DNA of 64,000 nt from Stieleria maiorica (GCF_008035925.1 NZ_CP036264.1:7473641-7537640); one strand, 5' to 3'. Shown: positions 1-9,148, counted from the stretch's first letter. Notes: generated from the letters alone by a model not told the origin. Numbers and translations are program-made.

Positions 1-1110
1 CATCTCGGTGACTCCCGCGGCGGCGATCAGGTGTCCCATCATGCTCTTCGTGCTGCTGACGGGAACCTTGGCCGCATGCTCTCCAAAAACTTCATGACAG
101 GCCAGCGATTCGACTTTATCGTTGACCGTGGTGCTGGTTCCGTGAGCGTTGACATAGCAGATGTCGGCGGGTTTCAGCCCTGCGTCGGCGATGGCCATCC
201 GCATCGCCGCAATCCCGCCGTGTCCGTCGGGGGGGATGTCGGTGATGCGATAGGCGTCCGCGGTCGTGCCGTAGCCGGCGATTTCGCCGTAGATCGTCGC
301 GCCGCGTGCCTTGGCGCGATCGAGGTCTTCCAGGATCACCATCGCCGCCCCCTCACCGAGCACAAAGCCGTTGCGAAGCCGGTCAAACGGCCGGCTGGCT
401 TTAGTGGGTTCGTCGTTGCTTTCGCTCAGCGCGGTCAACAGGTTGAACCCCGTCACGCCGAAGGGGTGGATCATGCTGTGCGTTCCGCCGGCCAGCATCA
501 CATCGGCGTCGCCGCGGCGGATCATTTCCGTCGCTTCGCCGACCGCTTGGCTGCTGGCCGCACAGGCGGTCAGGCAGTTCATGTTGGGACCTTGGGCGTT
601 CAGCAGGGTCGCCAGGTGGGCCGCCGGCATGTTCGGTTCCTGTTCCAGCTCGCTGGCGGGATTGAGCAGTTCCAATCCACGTGCGATGAACTTGGACGCG
701 TCGAAGTCGCCACCGGCGAGCGCGGCGGCCATCATTTGACTGAACGTGTTGAAGTCCTGGTTGCCTTCGCCGCTGCCCAAGTAGACGCCGAAACGCGTCG
801 GATCGGTGATGGTGTCGCTCACACCGCTATCGGCCACGGCTTGCCGGGCCGCGCCGATGGCGAATTTCGTGTGTCGACCGAGTGTTTCCGGGCGACCGGG
901 CGGCAGATCTTCTTCGGCCAGCTCCCAGTTCTTGACCTCGGCACTGATCTTGGTCGGAAAACCGCTGGCGTCGAACAGGGTCGTGTAGGCGACGCCGCTC
1001 TTGCCCGCCTTGAGCCCCGACCAAACCGTGTCGACGTCATGGCCCATCGGGTTGACCATTCCGATCCCGGTTACGACGACGCGACGGCGATGTTGCTGAT
1101 CACCTTGCAT
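1..1110 (-). CDS. fabF: Beta-ketoacyl-ACP synthase II (FabF-like), 3' end outside window
   Basis: Condensing enzyme that elongates acyl-ACP with malonyl-ACP in cytoplasmic fatty-acid synthesis. Reading the minus strand from the ATG at 1108-1110 gives about 370 residues before the window edge. The N-terminus VVVTGIGMVNPMG, the nucleophile motif TACAASS (Cys about residue 183), VNAHGTSTTVND (His about 320) and KSMMGH (Lys, His) are the thiolase-fold KAS II signature Cys-His-His with the conserved Lys. The start overlaps the end of the upstream dehydratase-like gene by 11 bp, so the two are probably translationally coupled. The last 40-50 residues are missing only because the window ends. Confidence 0.93.
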   Translation of the reverse strand, partial: MQGDQQHRRRVVVTGIGMVNPMGHDVDTVWSGLKAGKSGVAYTTLFDASGFPTKISAEVKNWELAEEDLPPGRPETLGRHTKFAIGAARQAVADSGVSDTITDPTRFGVYLGSGEGNQDFNTFSQMMAAALAGGDFDASKFIARGLELLNPASELEQEPNMPAAHLATLLNAQGPNMNCLTACAASSQAVGEATEMIRRGDADVMLAGGTHSMIHPFGVTGFNLLTALSESNDEPTKASRPFDRLRNGFVLGEGAAMVILEDLDRAKARGATIYGEIAGYGTTADAYRITDIPPDGHGGIAAMRMAIADAGLKPADICYVNAHGTSTTVNDKVESLACHEVFGEHAAKVPVSSTKSMMGHLIAAAGVTEM

Positions 1111-1642
1111 GCTGACTTCTCGGCGCTGATGACGAATTGAGTTTTTCGTAGGTCGGGAATCGATTTCCGTTGGCATCGACCGCCACCGAAAAGAACTTCA
1201 TGATCTGCAGCATTCCCTTCAGGTCGTCCGGTTCGAACAACGGACCGTCGACCAAATAGCCGTCTTCGAGAAACGCGAACATCAAATCGATCTCCGCTTG
1301 GATCTCCCCGTCACAGCGGCTGATGCTGGTGACGGTCCCGCCGTTTTCCTGAACGGCGTCCAGGTGCACTTCGTAATTCAACGTGGTCCCGTTGAGCGCT
1401 GGTGCATGAAACTTTGCCCGCCCGACCTTGGCCAGGACGACGCGTTTGTCAAACAAAAAATGCTCCGCCACCAGAATCCCGCCCAGCTGCGCCATTCCCT
1501 CGATGATCAGGGTTGGCGGCAGGAACGGGAATCCCGGACAGTAATTATCGACGACCTCCTCATCCAAGGAGACGTTCTTGATGCCCTTGGCATGGGAGCC
1601 CGAGACAAACTCGGTGAAACGATCGACCCATAGCCATCGCAT
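1100..1642 (-). CDS. FabZ/FabA-like hot-dog protein lacking the catalytic His
   Basis: Hot-dog fold protein of the 3-hydroxyacyl-ACP dehydratase family (180 aa). The N-terminus MRWLWVDRF matches the usual FabZ LLVDR strand. The active-site loop reads NYCPGFPFLPPTLIIEGMAQ: Glu48 is present at the usual 14-residue distance, but the catalytic His of the HFPG motif is Tyr34. The start codon overlaps the ACP stop (TGATG), and the 3' end overlaps fabF. It also has a C-terminal extension of about 40 residues. It may be the inactive partner of a heterodimeric dehydratase formed with the His-containing paralogue at 2118-2609, or it may bind substrate only. An upstream in-frame start exists but lies inside the ACP gene. 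Confidence 0.85.
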   Translation of the reverse strand: MRWLWVDRFTEFVSGSHAKGIKNVSLDEEVVDNYCPGFPFLPPTLIIEGMAQLGGILVAEHFLFDKRVVLAKVGRAKFHAPALNGTTLNYEVHLDAVQENGGTVTSISRCDGEIQAEIDLMFAFLEDGYLVDGPLFEPDDLKGMLQIMKFFSVAVDANGNRFPTYEKLNSSSAPRSQHAR

Positions 1643-2031
1643 CAGTCGTTGACCTTCGCACCCACGTAACGGCACAGATCACCGACGGTCAGCAGGTTGC
1701 CGAAGTTTTGCACCTTGGGGTCGGCTTCGAATTCGCTCAAGTCGGCCCAGGGCATGCGTTTTTTCAGCTCGGCCAGCCCGTCGGCGGTGACCACGCCGTC
1801 CTGCACGTATTGGCTGTTGGTCAGGATATCCTCGGGCGAGAGTTCCTCGCGAGGGATCTGGATGTCAAATGCCTTTTCCAGCTTGAACACGATGTCCAAA
1901 AAGTCGATCGACTCGGCACCCAGGTCGCCGACCAGGGTCGCTTCCATCGTGACCTCGTCGTCGTCCACGCCCAGCGCGTCTTCGAGGGCCGATTGGACCT
2001 TTGCAAAAATTTCGTCGTCTGTCAGAGCCAT
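1642..2031 (-). CDS. acpP: Acyl carrier protein, long form
   Basis: Carries the growing acyl chain on a 4'-phosphopantetheine arm. The attachment motif GDLGAESIDFLDIVFKLE places the modified Ser at residue 41. The protein has 129 residues, against about 78 for standard ACP. The extra length lies between helix III and the final helix (LTVGDLCRYV): an acidic/aromatic insertion around MPWADLSEFEADPKVQNFGN. I chose ATG 2031 because MALTDDEIF aligns with the normal ACP N-terminus; an upstream in-frame ATG at 2085 would add 18 unlikely residues. It sits between two FabZ-type genes and shares its stop with the next start (TGATG). Confidence 0.93.
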   Translation of the reverse strand: MALTDDEIFAKVQSALEDALGVDDDEVTMEATLVGDLGAESIDFLDIVFKLEKAFDIQIPREELSPEDILTNSQYVQDGVVTADGLAELKKRMPWADLSEFEADPKVQNFGNLLTVGDLCRYVGAKVND

Positions 2032-2117
2032 CTCGTGGTTTTCCTTTGCTAATGCCTTTTCCGCAAGTCCCGTCCGGCGGTTCACTCCGCCGGTAAAAAC
2101 TAGCCTTGCAGATCAAA

Positions 2118-2609
2118 CTAGGTGGTTGAAGTGGGGCTGAACGAAACGTCCCCGAATAACTCTTTGAATTGTTTTTTTGCCCGCCGAATGACGTCCGCGT
2201 CTGTACCAGTCTCCGCCGGCTCGTTGCTACCCGAACGTTCCAAAATCAGCCGCGCCGCGACGGTCACCCGCCCCTGTTTCTCCGCCGTCGCTTTGACGGT
2301 GATCAAACCGTCATTCTCTTTGACACGCTCGGCGGTGACCAACAATGTTTCACCCGGTGACAGAAAGTCGCCGAACTTCACATTGCGGACTTCCCGAAGC
2401 AGCACCAGGGGGGACGCAAAGTCGTCGCCGACACGGATCATCCAAATCGCAGCCTGATGCAGGGCTTCCAGCATCATCACGCCGGGCATCACGGGAAATC
2501 GCGGGAAGTGGTCCTTCAGGTATTCTTCCTCCGCCCGCAACGTGCGCTCGGCCACAATCCGTTGTCCGGGATCCAGGCTGACGATTCGGTCCAGTTGGCG
2601 GTACTTCAT
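2118..2609 (-). CDS. fabZ: 3-hydroxyacyl-ACP dehydratase FabZ
   Basis: Dehydrates 3-hydroxyacyl-ACP to trans-2-enoyl-ACP. The active-site motif DHFPRFPVMPGVMMLEALHQ contains catalytic His34 and Glu48 with normal spacing. The usual FabZ Gly of HFPG is Arg here (HFPR). The protein has 163 residues with an acidic C-terminal tail (GSNEPAETGTDADV). ATG 2609 was preferred over an in-frame TTG at 2630 because MKYRQLDRIVSL matches the family N-terminus. It is the first gene of the minus-strand cassette FabZ-ACP-FabZ-like-FabF. Confidence 0.9.
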   Translation of the reverse strand: MKYRQLDRIVSLDPGQRIVAERTLRAEEEYLKDHFPRFPVMPGVMMLEALHQAAIWMIRVGDDFASPLVLLREVRNVKFGDFLSPGETLLVTAERVKENDGLITVKATAEKQGRVTVAARLILERSGSNEPAETGTDADVIRRAKKQFKELFGDVSFSPTSTT

Positions 2610-2867
2610 GAAACGGCGAGGATGAACCAAAAATTCAGGGAGACAAAATCGAGAGGGTCGGCATCACGCCGTCGTGCCCCCATTCAAACGCCCGGATGCG
2701 CGCCTGGACTCTCTCCAGCCATCGGCTACCGAGCCCTCCACGCTTGAGCCTGGAATCGGGATCGGCACCGGTAATGTCAGCCGATTCGGAAAACTCGACG
2801 TTTTCCTCCGCCACAAAATAGTGATCTGGGCAATTTCGCTCAACCACAGCACCGGGAACTGGACGGC

Positions 2868-2902
2868 GGGAGTTGGGAGTTGGGAGCTGGGAGCTGGGAG
2901 AT
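2868..2902 (+). repeat. 7-bp tandem repeat
   Basis: Five consecutive copies of GGGAGYT-type units (GGGAGTT, GGGAGTT, GGGAGCT, GGGAGCT, GGGAGAT) in the intergenic region downstream of no gene and upstream of the cytochrome gene. Seen directly. Confidence 0.85.
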
Positions 2903-2939
2903 TCACCCAGGGCCTGTCTAGGACAGCCCTTTAGGGTGG

Positions 2940-3090
2940 GTGAGTGCGACCAATAGGAAGCAGGGGACACATTGGACCTATCTGTCCGGCATCGGCGGGG
3001 CCACGGCATCGGCGGCTGGGGGAATAGGACCAATAGGACATACGGGACATATAGGTCCTATCTGTCCTATTCGTCCTATCGCCCCTGATC
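2940..3090. repeat. AATAGGAC / GTCCTATT palindromic cluster
   Basis: Several direct copies of AATAGGA(C) at 2950-3045 are followed by inverted copies (GGTCCTAT, GTCCTATT, GTCCTATC) at 3053-3080, so the centre can fold into a long imperfect hairpin. No convincing protein is encoded here. It lies in the 696-bp gap between fabZ and the cytochrome gene. Confidence 0.6.
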
Positions 3091-3143
3091 GACCCGCGCC
3101 GCCCCGCTCCGTCGGGGTCTGTCCCCGTTCGACCGCCGCCGCG

Positions 3144-3206
3144 TGGGGTCTGTCCCCGGGCGGATGGGGTCTGTCCCCGGGCGGATGGGGTCTGTCCCCG
3201 GTTGGA
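3144..3206 (+). repeat. 21-bp tandem repeat, three units
   Basis: Three units of TGGGGTCTGTCCCCGGGCGG plus one A start at 3144, 3165 and 3186. The last unit has diverged at its end, and a related partial unit lies at 3113. Each unit contains the palindrome GGGGTCTGTCCCC. The array ends 100 bp before the cytochrome start. Confidence 0.85.
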
Positions 3207-3305
3207 TGGGGATTTCGGCAAGGGGGAATTTGGCGTCGTTGGGTGATCTCTGCTACGCTGTAGGACCCCTTCTGCATCGCCCTCGCCACGACGGTCCCGC
3301 CACGG

Positions 3306-6206
3306 ATGCGAACTCGAATCCCCTCGCCACCGCTCTGTACGCTGACGTCACTGGTCATTGCCCTTTGTTGGGCCCTTTGTTGGATCGGGCCTGGAGCGCG
3401 GGTCGCGACGGCGACGGAGCCCGGCTCGGAGGCGTTCTTCGAACAAAAAATCCGCCCGGTGCTGATCAAGCACTGCTACGAATGCCATTCCGCCGACTCC
3501 GATGAAATCGGCGGTTCACTGTGGCTCGATAGCGCCGGCGCGATGCGCGAAGGCGGCGACAGCGGCCCGGCGATCCGCCCCGGTGACGCCGACGCCAGTC
3601 TGCTGATCTCGGCCATCCGGTACGAATCCAGCGAAATGCCCCCCGACGCACCGCTTCCCCCAGCGGTGGTCGACGATTTCATCAAATGGATCGACGCCGG
3701 TGCGATCGATCCTCGAAAACAATCCCCCGGCGATGCCGCCCGGCCAGCGACAATCGAAATTGACCTCGAACAGGGACGCAAATTCTGGGCGTTTCGCCCC
3801 CTGACCGATTTTCGTCGCGGCCTCTCCGAAGACTCGTTGGAGTCGGTACGCCAGAATCTGATCGACCAAGGTGTCGATGACCAACTGGCAGAGCACGGGA
3901 TCCGGCCGGTCGGCCCCGCCCCACCCGAAACGCGACTGCGGCGACTGGCATTTGATCTGACCGGATTGCCGCCGGATGATTCCATCACTGAGCGCTGGGC
4001 GGCTGCGCCAAGCAAGGAAACCTGGAGCCAGATCGTTGACGAATTGCTGGCCTCACGCGCCTTCGCCCAACATTGGGCGAGACACTGGATGGACGTCGCA
4101 CGCTACGCCGACAGCAACGGCAGCGATTTCAATGCGACGTTCCACGACGCCTGGCGCTACCGCGACTACCTGATCGATTCCTTCGACGGTGACCGGCCGC
4201 TGGACGAAATGATCCGCCAGCAGGTCGCCGGCGACTTGCTGCCCGCCGCGACCGACCAGCAGCGGTATGACAACGTCGTCGCAACCACCTTCCTGATGCT
4301 CGGCCCCAAGATGCTCAGCGAACGCGCGAAGCAGAAACTGACTCTGGATGTCGTCGACGAACAGATCGACACCATCGGGCGCGCGTTCTTGGGAATGACG
4401 CTCGGATGCGCCCGCTGCCATGACCACAAGTTCGATCCGATCCCGACCGAAGACTACTACGCACTTGCCGGGATCTTTCGCAGCACCCAAACACTGAACG
4501 GCGAATCGCAAAAATACGTCAGCACTTGGAATCGGGTCGAATTGCCGACGACCGACGATCACCGGCGGTCACTCGACGAACATCGGTCCACGATCGCATC
4601 GCTGGAAAAGCAAATCAAGGAAACGACGCAGGAGTTGCAAGCGGCCCAGCGCAGCGAGAACAACGGCATCATCGTCGACGACAGCGAAGCGACCAAGGTC
4701 GGCGACTGGACCGCATCGACCTACACCAAAGGCTTCATCGGCGCGGGATACGTCCACGATGACAACGCCAACAAAGGAAAGCTTTCGATCGAGTTTCGCA
4801 AACGGCTTCCACAAGACGGCGAATACGTGGTGCGATTCGCCTACAGCAGCAACGGAAACCGCGCCGCGACCGTCCCGGTCACCATCGCGACGGCCGACGG
4901 CAACGAGCAATTGATCGTCAGCGAACGCAAGTCCTCCGACACTCCGCCGTGGCACGTCTTGGGGACGTTCACTTTTTCAGCCGACAAAGACGCGGTGGTG
5001 ACGATCCGAAACGACGACACGGACGGTTACGTGATCGCCGATGCGATCGCGTTCTTGCCGGTCGAGCAGGCGGCGCAGTCCGACGAATCGCGTCAACTGG
5101 CCGAGCGGATCGCCACCGCGCAACATCGGCTTGACGCACTGAAGCAACAACTCGATGCCACCAAGAAGAACGCCCCGCCGCCGCTGCCGGTCGCGATGGC
5201 GCCGCGCGATCTGCCGACCGACGCAATCGCCGACAGCCCGGTCCATATCCGCGGCGAAGTGAGCAACGTCGGCGAGGTCGTTCCGCGAGGATTCTTGCAA
5301 GTCTGCGGTCCCGGCGACGCTTCGATTGATTCCCCTGCAGGCAGCGGCCGCGTCGAGTTGGCTCAGTGGCTGACCGACCCAGACAACCCGCTGGTCGCAC
5401 GCGTGATGGTCAACCGAGTTTGGATGCACCTGATGGGTGAAGGCATCGTTCGCACCGTGGACAATTTTGGCACTCGCGGCGAGCGTCCTTCGCACCCGCA
5501 ACTGCTGGACGCCCTGGCGATCGACTTCATGCGACAGGGCTGGCAGCTGAAGCCGTTGATCCGCCGGATCGTGCTTTCCGAAGCCTACAGTCGCAGCAGC
5601 GAATTCGATGACCCAGCGGCTGCGTCGGATCCGGAAAACCGCTTGCTGTGGCGGGCCCATCGCAAACGTCTGACGGCCGAATCGATCCGCGACACGATGT
5701 TACACGCTGCCGGCGTGCTGACCGAGGAAGAACGTACGGAACCGGTGGCCGATAAAGGCGTCTTGGTGACCAAGAACAACGCCGTGACCAAGGACGTCGC
5801 ATCCGGATTGGATCAACCCGTGCGTTCAGTTTATTTGCCCGTGATCCGCAGCAACGTTCCGCCGCTGATGACGGCACTGGACGCCGCCGATCCAGACTTG
5901 CTGGTCGGCAAGCGACCGACGACCAACGTCCCCGGTCAAGCGTTGGTGTTGATCAACAGTGCCGATGTCGCTGGCTGGGCACAGCAGGCCGCCGACCGGA
6001 TTTATCAGTCCGAATCAACCTGGCGGGAACGGCTAAGGGCGGCCTATCGCATTTGTCTCTCGCGGCAACCTTCACCAGACGACATGCAGATGGCCGAGCA
6101 CTACATCGGCCTTACTGATTCAGACGATGATGCCACAACAAAAGAACGCTTCGCTGACTTCGTTGCGGCGATCTTTGCGACCACCGAATTTCGAATGTTG
6201 GATTAA
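3306..6206 (+). CDS. Secreted PSCyt1-PSCyt2(DUF1549)-PSD1(DUF1553) cytochrome with golvesin-like domain
   Basis: Planctomycete-specific c-type cytochrome, exported (hydrophobic signal about residues 10-37). PSCyt1 carries CYECH (57-61) for covalent heme. PSCyt2/DUF1549 (about 205-400) includes LRRLAFDLTGLPPD and a second CARCH (368-372). PSD1/DUF1553 (about 680-940) includes LTDPDNPLVARVMVNRVW. Between them, two short coiled coils (about 420-450 and 590-620) bracket a beta domain (about 455-585) that looks like the golvesin C-terminal-like carbohydrate-binding domain (VDDSEA, GEYVVRFAYS, ADAIAFLP). These proteins are thought to act with the DUF1501 protein encoded next, perhaps in periplasmic polysaccharide oxidation or sensing; the biochemistry is not established. 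Confidence 0.92.
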   Translation: MRTRIPSPPLCTLTSLVIALCWALCWIGPGARVATATEPGSEAFFEQKIRPVLIKHCYECHSADSDEIGGSLWLDSAGAMREGGDSGPAIRPGDADASLLISAIRYESSEMPPDAPLPPAVVDDFIKWIDAGAIDPRKQSPGDAARPATIEIDLEQGRKFWAFRPLTDFRRGLSEDSLESVRQNLIDQGVDDQLAEHGIRPVGPAPPETRLRRLAFDLTGLPPDDSITERWAAAPSKETWSQIVDELLASRAFAQHWARHWMDVARYADSNGSDFNATFHDAWRYRDYLIDSFDGDRPLDEMIRQQVAGDLLPAATDQQRYDNVVATTFLMLGPKMLSERAKQKLTLDVVDEQIDTIGRAFLGMTLGCARCHDHKFDPIPTEDYYALAGIFRSTQTLNGESQKYVSTWNRVELPTTDDHRRSLDEHRSTIASLEKQIKETTQELQAAQRSENNGIIVDDSEATKVGDWTASTYTKGFIGAGYVHDDNANKGKLSIEFRKRLPQDGEYVVRFAYSSNGNRAATVPVTIATADGNEQLIVSERKSSDTPPWHVLGTFTFSADKDAVVTIRNDDTDGYVIADAIAFLPVEQAAQSDESRQLAERIATAQHRLDALKQQLDATKKNAPPPLPVAMAPRDLPTDAIADSPVHIRGEVSNVGEVVPRGFLQVCGPGDASIDSPAGSGRVELAQWLTDPDNPLVARVMVNRVWMHLMGEGIVRTVDNFGTRGERPSHPQLLDALAIDFMRQGWQLKPLIRRIVLSEAYSRSSEFDDPAAASDPENRLLWRAHRKRLTAESIRDTMLHAAGVLTEEERTEPVADKGVLVTKNNAVTKDVASGLDQPVRSVYLPVIRSNVPPLMTALDAADPDLLVGKRPTTNVPGQALVLINSADVAGWAQQAADRIYQSESTWRERLRAAYRICLSRQPSPDDMQMAEHYIGLTDSDDDATTKERFADFVAAIFATTEFRMLD

Positions 6207-6231
6207 CGGTCAATGCCAGCTCATTTTTCTG

Positions 6232-6299
6232 GTTGCGGAACGTGTCAAGCGTTTTGGTCCTCCCCGTACCCCGCCGAAACTCTTGGCGAGTTCCGCTAC
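6232..6299. repeat. Family C 68-bp hairpin repeat
   Basis: Two 27-bp arms (6232-6258 and 6273-6299) are inverted copies around a 14-nt centre. The right arm (CCGAAACTCTTGGCGAGTTC core) is identical to the one at 45876-45902; the left arm has decayed at about seven positions. It lies between the cytochrome gene and its DUF1501 partner. Confidence 0.8.
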
Positions 6300-6338
6300 C
6301 GGCAAGTCACGAATTGACAACGCACCAGCAGAAGTAAT

Positions 6339-7745
6339 ATGAAAGCACTTGATCCAGCTGCCGAGCCACTTGTCCTCGACCGTCGCCGACTGCTCGGACG
6401 CGGCGGGTTCGCTCTCGGGTCTCTGGCCGTTTCGGCAATGACACCGATCGGTGCTCGCGCGGCCGAGGCGATCGACTTGGGTGGCGGGCTGCATCCTACA
6501 CCGCGGGCCAAGCGGGTGATCTTTCTGTTCATGCACGGCGGGCCCAGCCACGTCGACACGTTCGACTACAAACCACGGCTGGCGACCGATGACGGCAAGC
6601 CGTTGCCCTTCGATTTGCCGCCCAATTTGGACGCCGTTCCCAAACTGATGAAGGGGCCTTGGGAGTTCGCGCGCCGTGGTCAATCCGGTTTGTGGGTCAG
6701 TGAACTGTTGCCGCACATGGCGACGCACGCCGATTCGCTGTGTGTCATCCGCAGCATGCACACGCGCGGCCAATCGCACGGCCAAGCGGTCGGGATGATC
6801 AACACCGGCAGCGACAACCTGGTCCGGCCGAGCGTCGGGGCCTGGATCAGTTATGCGCTCGGCAGTGGCCATCCGGATTTGCCGGCCCACATCGCGATCG
6901 GGCCGGCCACGGCACACGGCGGCCCACGTAATTACGGCGCCGCCTTCTTGCCGGCGATGCACCAGGCGACCGCGATCGGCAGCAACGGCAAACCGGGATC
7001 CGGAAAGATCCCGCATCTGACCGGCACGGTGGATTCGAATCGAGTGGATCGACGGATGGAGATGCTCGCAGCGCTCAACGCGAGCCACCTGTCGCGGAGC
7101 GGCCCGGATCGCGAGATCGAAGGTGCGATTCAGGCGGTCGACCTGGCCCGGCGGATGCGGTCGGCGGCGCCGGAGGTGTTTGATTTGGAATCGGAAACCG
7201 CGGCGACCGAGCGGGCGTATGGCATCGACGAAAGTGCGACGCGTGAATTCGGCCGAAGCTGCCTGCTGGCGCGTCGATTGGCCGAAAGCGGCGTGCGATT
7301 CATCACCGTGTCCAGCGGCCAGGTTTGGGATCAACACAGCAACCTGCAAAAGGGGCACGAGAAAAACGCGCTGGCGACGGACAAGCCGATCGCCGCGTTG
7401 ATCACGGATCTCAAGCAGCGCGGGTTGTGGGACGACACGCTGATCGTCTGGGGCGGCGAATTCGGGAGGACGCCGGTCGTTCAGGGATCCAACGGCCGCG
7501 ATCACAACCCGCAAGGCTTTTCCTGTGTGCTGTCCGGCGGCGGTGTCCGGGGCGGATTCGCGTATGGAGCGACCGATGAATTCGGTTACTACGCCCGCGA
7601 AAACCGGGTCCACATGCACGACCTGCACGCCACCATGCTGCACCTGCTGGGGATCGACCACACGCAGCTGACCTATCGCTATGCGGGGCGAGATTTCCGC
7701 TTGACCGACGTCCACGGCCGCATCGTCGACGGGATTTTTGCGTAG
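6339..7745 (+). CDS. DUF1501 family protein (sulfatase-like fold), Tat-type signal
   Basis: 468-residue exported protein of the DUF1501 family, which belongs to the alkaline-phosphatase/sulfatase superfamily. The N-terminus has twin arginines and a hydrophobic stretch ([20 protein letters not shown]), as in Tat substrates. Family landmarks are [18 protein letters not shown], the [10 protein letters not shown] motif, GRDHNPQGF and the C-terminal RLTDVHG. The metal-binding His/Asp residues of the fold are plausibly in [19 protein letters not shown] and HMHDLHAT. It lies 132 bp downstream of the cytochrome; the same pair recurs at 50435-55528. Confidence 0.92.
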   Translation: MKALDPAAEPLVLDRRRLLGRGGFALGSLAVSAMTPIGARAAEAIDLGGGLHPTPRAKRVIFLFMHGGPSHVDTFDYKPRLATDDGKPLPFDLPPNLDAVPKLMKGPWEFARRGQSGLWVSELLPHMATHADSLCVIRSMHTRGQSHGQAVGMINTGSDNLVRPSVGAWISYALGSGHPDLPAHIAIGPATAHGGPRNYGAAFLPAMHQATAIGSNGKPGSGKIPHLTGTVDSNRVDRRMEMLAALNASHLSRSGPDREIEGAIQAVDLARRMRSAAPEVFDLESETAATERAYGIDESATREFGRSCLLARRLAESGVRFITVSSGQVWDQHSNLQKGHEKNALATDKPIAALITDLKQRGLWDDTLIVWGGEFGRTPVVQGSNGRDHNPQGFSCVLSGGGVRGGFAYGATDEFGYYARENRVHMHDLHATMLHLLGIDHTQLTYRYAGRDFRLTDVHGRIVDGIFA

Positions 7746-7772
7746 TGCATGGCTGTCATTTGACGGAAAAAC

Positions 7773-7834
7773 GTAGCTACCTTCGCCAGAAGGTGGATCC
7801 CCGGGGATTTCCACGTTCTGGCGGGCGTCGCTAC
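7773..7834. repeat. Family F inverted repeat
   Basis: Arms starting GTAGC..CCTTCGCCAGAAGGTGG and ending CCACGTTCTGGCGGGCGTCGCTAC fold around a CCCCGGGG centre. Related copies are at 47501-47563 (both arms) and 17046-17069 (left arm only). It sits 28 bp after the DUF1501 stop, so it may also act in 3'-end formation. Confidence 0.75.
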
Positions 7835-7844
7835 ATCGGTCAAC

Positions 7845-8009
7845 GGGCGACGAAACACGCGTGGCATCAGCCGATTCGCGCAAGCGTTCGGGCTTCAGCA
7901 GCGATGGAGGCCCGTAGGCTGGCGCCAAACGGCTGATCCCAAGCGGGTTTAGCGGAATCGAAAACGCCAAAATCCTGCGAACTAAATCGCACGATCTTGC
8001 GCAGCCCAG
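7845..8009 (+). repeat. Family A dispersed repeat, copy 1 (one apical unit)
   Basis: About 165 bp beginning GGGCGACGAAACACG and ending GCGCAGCCCAGG. The inner inverted arms ATCAGCCG and CGGCTGAT flank one 18-bp apical unit. Closely similar to 9149-9345 (same strand), 12912-13115 and 38274-38500 (opposite strand). It is followed by a family E-like tail (CTAGGGCGGAGCCTGGGGAC, 8035-8054). No coding function was recognised; it fills most of the 448-bp gap before the cyclophilin gene. Confidence 0.9.
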
Positions 8010-8193
8010 GCGGAGCTTGCGGGGACTTTCGCCCCTAGGGCGGAGCCTGGGGACGAGGCATGACACCGCGCCGCCACTGGCCAATCGCTGCGACGTTGTG
8101 ATAATGGAGCCTCCCACGGGGCGGTCGTGTCGGCCGCTCCGCTAGTTCGTTCACCGTCTTGCCTGTAGACTCTTTCCGCGATCGGAATTCCCC

Positions 8194-8808
8194 ATGCTAC
8201 GAACCCTTACCGCATTGGCTGTCCTAGCCACCTTCCTGACCATGACCAACGAAGCATCTGCCAAATCCGCCTCTGAAGCCAAAGTCACCCATCAAGTCTA
8301 TTTCGACATCGAAATCAACGGTGAGCCCGCGGGCCGAATCGTGATGGGCCTGTTCGGTGACGACGTCCCCAAGACCGCCGAGAACTTTCGTGCTCTTTGC
8401 ACCGGCGAGAAAGGCGTCGGAAAACTGGGCAAGCCCTTGTATTACAAGGGCAGCAAGTTTCACCGCGTGATTCCCGAGTTCATGCTGCAAGGCGGCGACT
8501 TCACCGCCGGGAACGGAACCGGCGGCGAGAGCATTTACGGCGAGAAGTTTGCCGACGAAAAATTCGCGTTCCGGCACGACGAAGTCGGTTTGCTGAGCAT
8601 GGCCAACGCCGGCCCGAACACCAACGGGTCGCAGTTTTTCATCACCACCGTCAAGACGCCGTGGTTGGACGGCAAGCACGTGATCTTTGGACGCGTGATC
8701 GAAGGCATGGAAGTGGTCCGGCGCATCGAATCGCTGGGTTCATCGCCGAGCGGTGCGACACGTCTGCCGATCACGATCGCCGACAGCGGCGAATTGAAGG
8801 ACGAGTAG
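8194..8808 (+). CDS. Secreted peptidyl-prolyl isomerase, eukaryote-like cyclophilin
   Basis: Catalyses cis-trans isomerisation of prolyl bonds, here probably outside the cytoplasm because residues 1-23 form a cleavable signal peptide (ending EASAK). The cyclophilin core (about 32-203) contains [15 protein letters not shown] with the catalytic Arg, [12 protein letters not shown] and the Trp of [12 protein letters not shown]. Its long loops ([26 protein letters not shown]) resemble eukaryotic cyclophilin A rather than the short bacterial PpiA/PpiB form. It is monocistronic and followed by a clear terminator. Confidence 0.93.
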   Translation: MLRTLTALAVLATFLTMTNEASAKSASEAKVTHQVYFDIEINGEPAGRIVMGLFGDDVPKTAENFRALCTGEKGVGKLGKPLYYKGSKFHRVIPEFMLQGGDFTAGNGTGGESIYGEKFADEKFAFRHDEVGLLSMANAGPNTNGSQFFITTVKTPWLDGKHVIFGRVIEGMEVVRRIESLGSSPSGATRLPITIADSGELKDE

Positions 8809-8855
8809 GATTGAATCGCCTGCCGACGGCGATTCGAAAGTCGAACAACGATGAA

Positions 8856-8889
8856 GCGGCCCCCATCGATCCGATGGCGGGCCGTTTTT
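8856..8889 (+). terminator. Rho-independent terminator after cyclophilin gene
   Basis: GCGGCCC pairs with GGGCCG around an inner CCATCG/CGATGG stem, followed by TTTTT. It lies 48 bp after the stop codon. Confidence 0.85.
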
Positions 8890-8914
8890 GTTTGCGCCGG
8901 TGAACGGGGGGCGT

Positions 8915-9090
8915 GTTGGTGTTTCGCCTGGAGGGCCCGCCCGGTTCAGGGCGATGCTTTTCTTGCGTGTACGATGGCCCTTCCGGGCTGTCGCCCGTGG
9001 GGCTTTGCGCGACGACCTGGAAAGGACGTCGTACAGTAGCGTCTCGACGCCCCGGAAGGGCTGTCGCCCGTGGGGCTCAGCGCGGGCTGT
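8915..9090 (+). repeat. Family B hairpin array, degenerate copy
   Basis: Begins with the GTTGGTGTTT leader and contains CCCTTCCGGG and CCCCGGAAGGG hairpins and a GTCGTAC end, as in the copies at 19166, 38598, 56410 and 60749. The leader has diverged (GCCTGGAGGGC replaces GCCTTTAGGC). Confidence 0.65.
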
Positions 9091-9148
9091 GCAATCTCTG
9101 GATTCTGCGGTGGTTCAGAATTCAAGCAAAACCTTTCCGAGATGGAAA

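Noticed and set aside
2635-3469. Several 80-160-codon frames in the repeat-rich gap upstream of the cytochrome gene
   Set aside because: They translate tandem repeats (for example GDRPHPP) or antisense of the cytochrome start, with no start context or recognisable protein.
6210-8117. 635-codon minus-strand frame over the DUF1501 gene, and similar shadows at 13531-15426 and 54083-55504
   Set aside because: The plus-strand proteins have clear domains, signals and motifs; the antisense translations have none.
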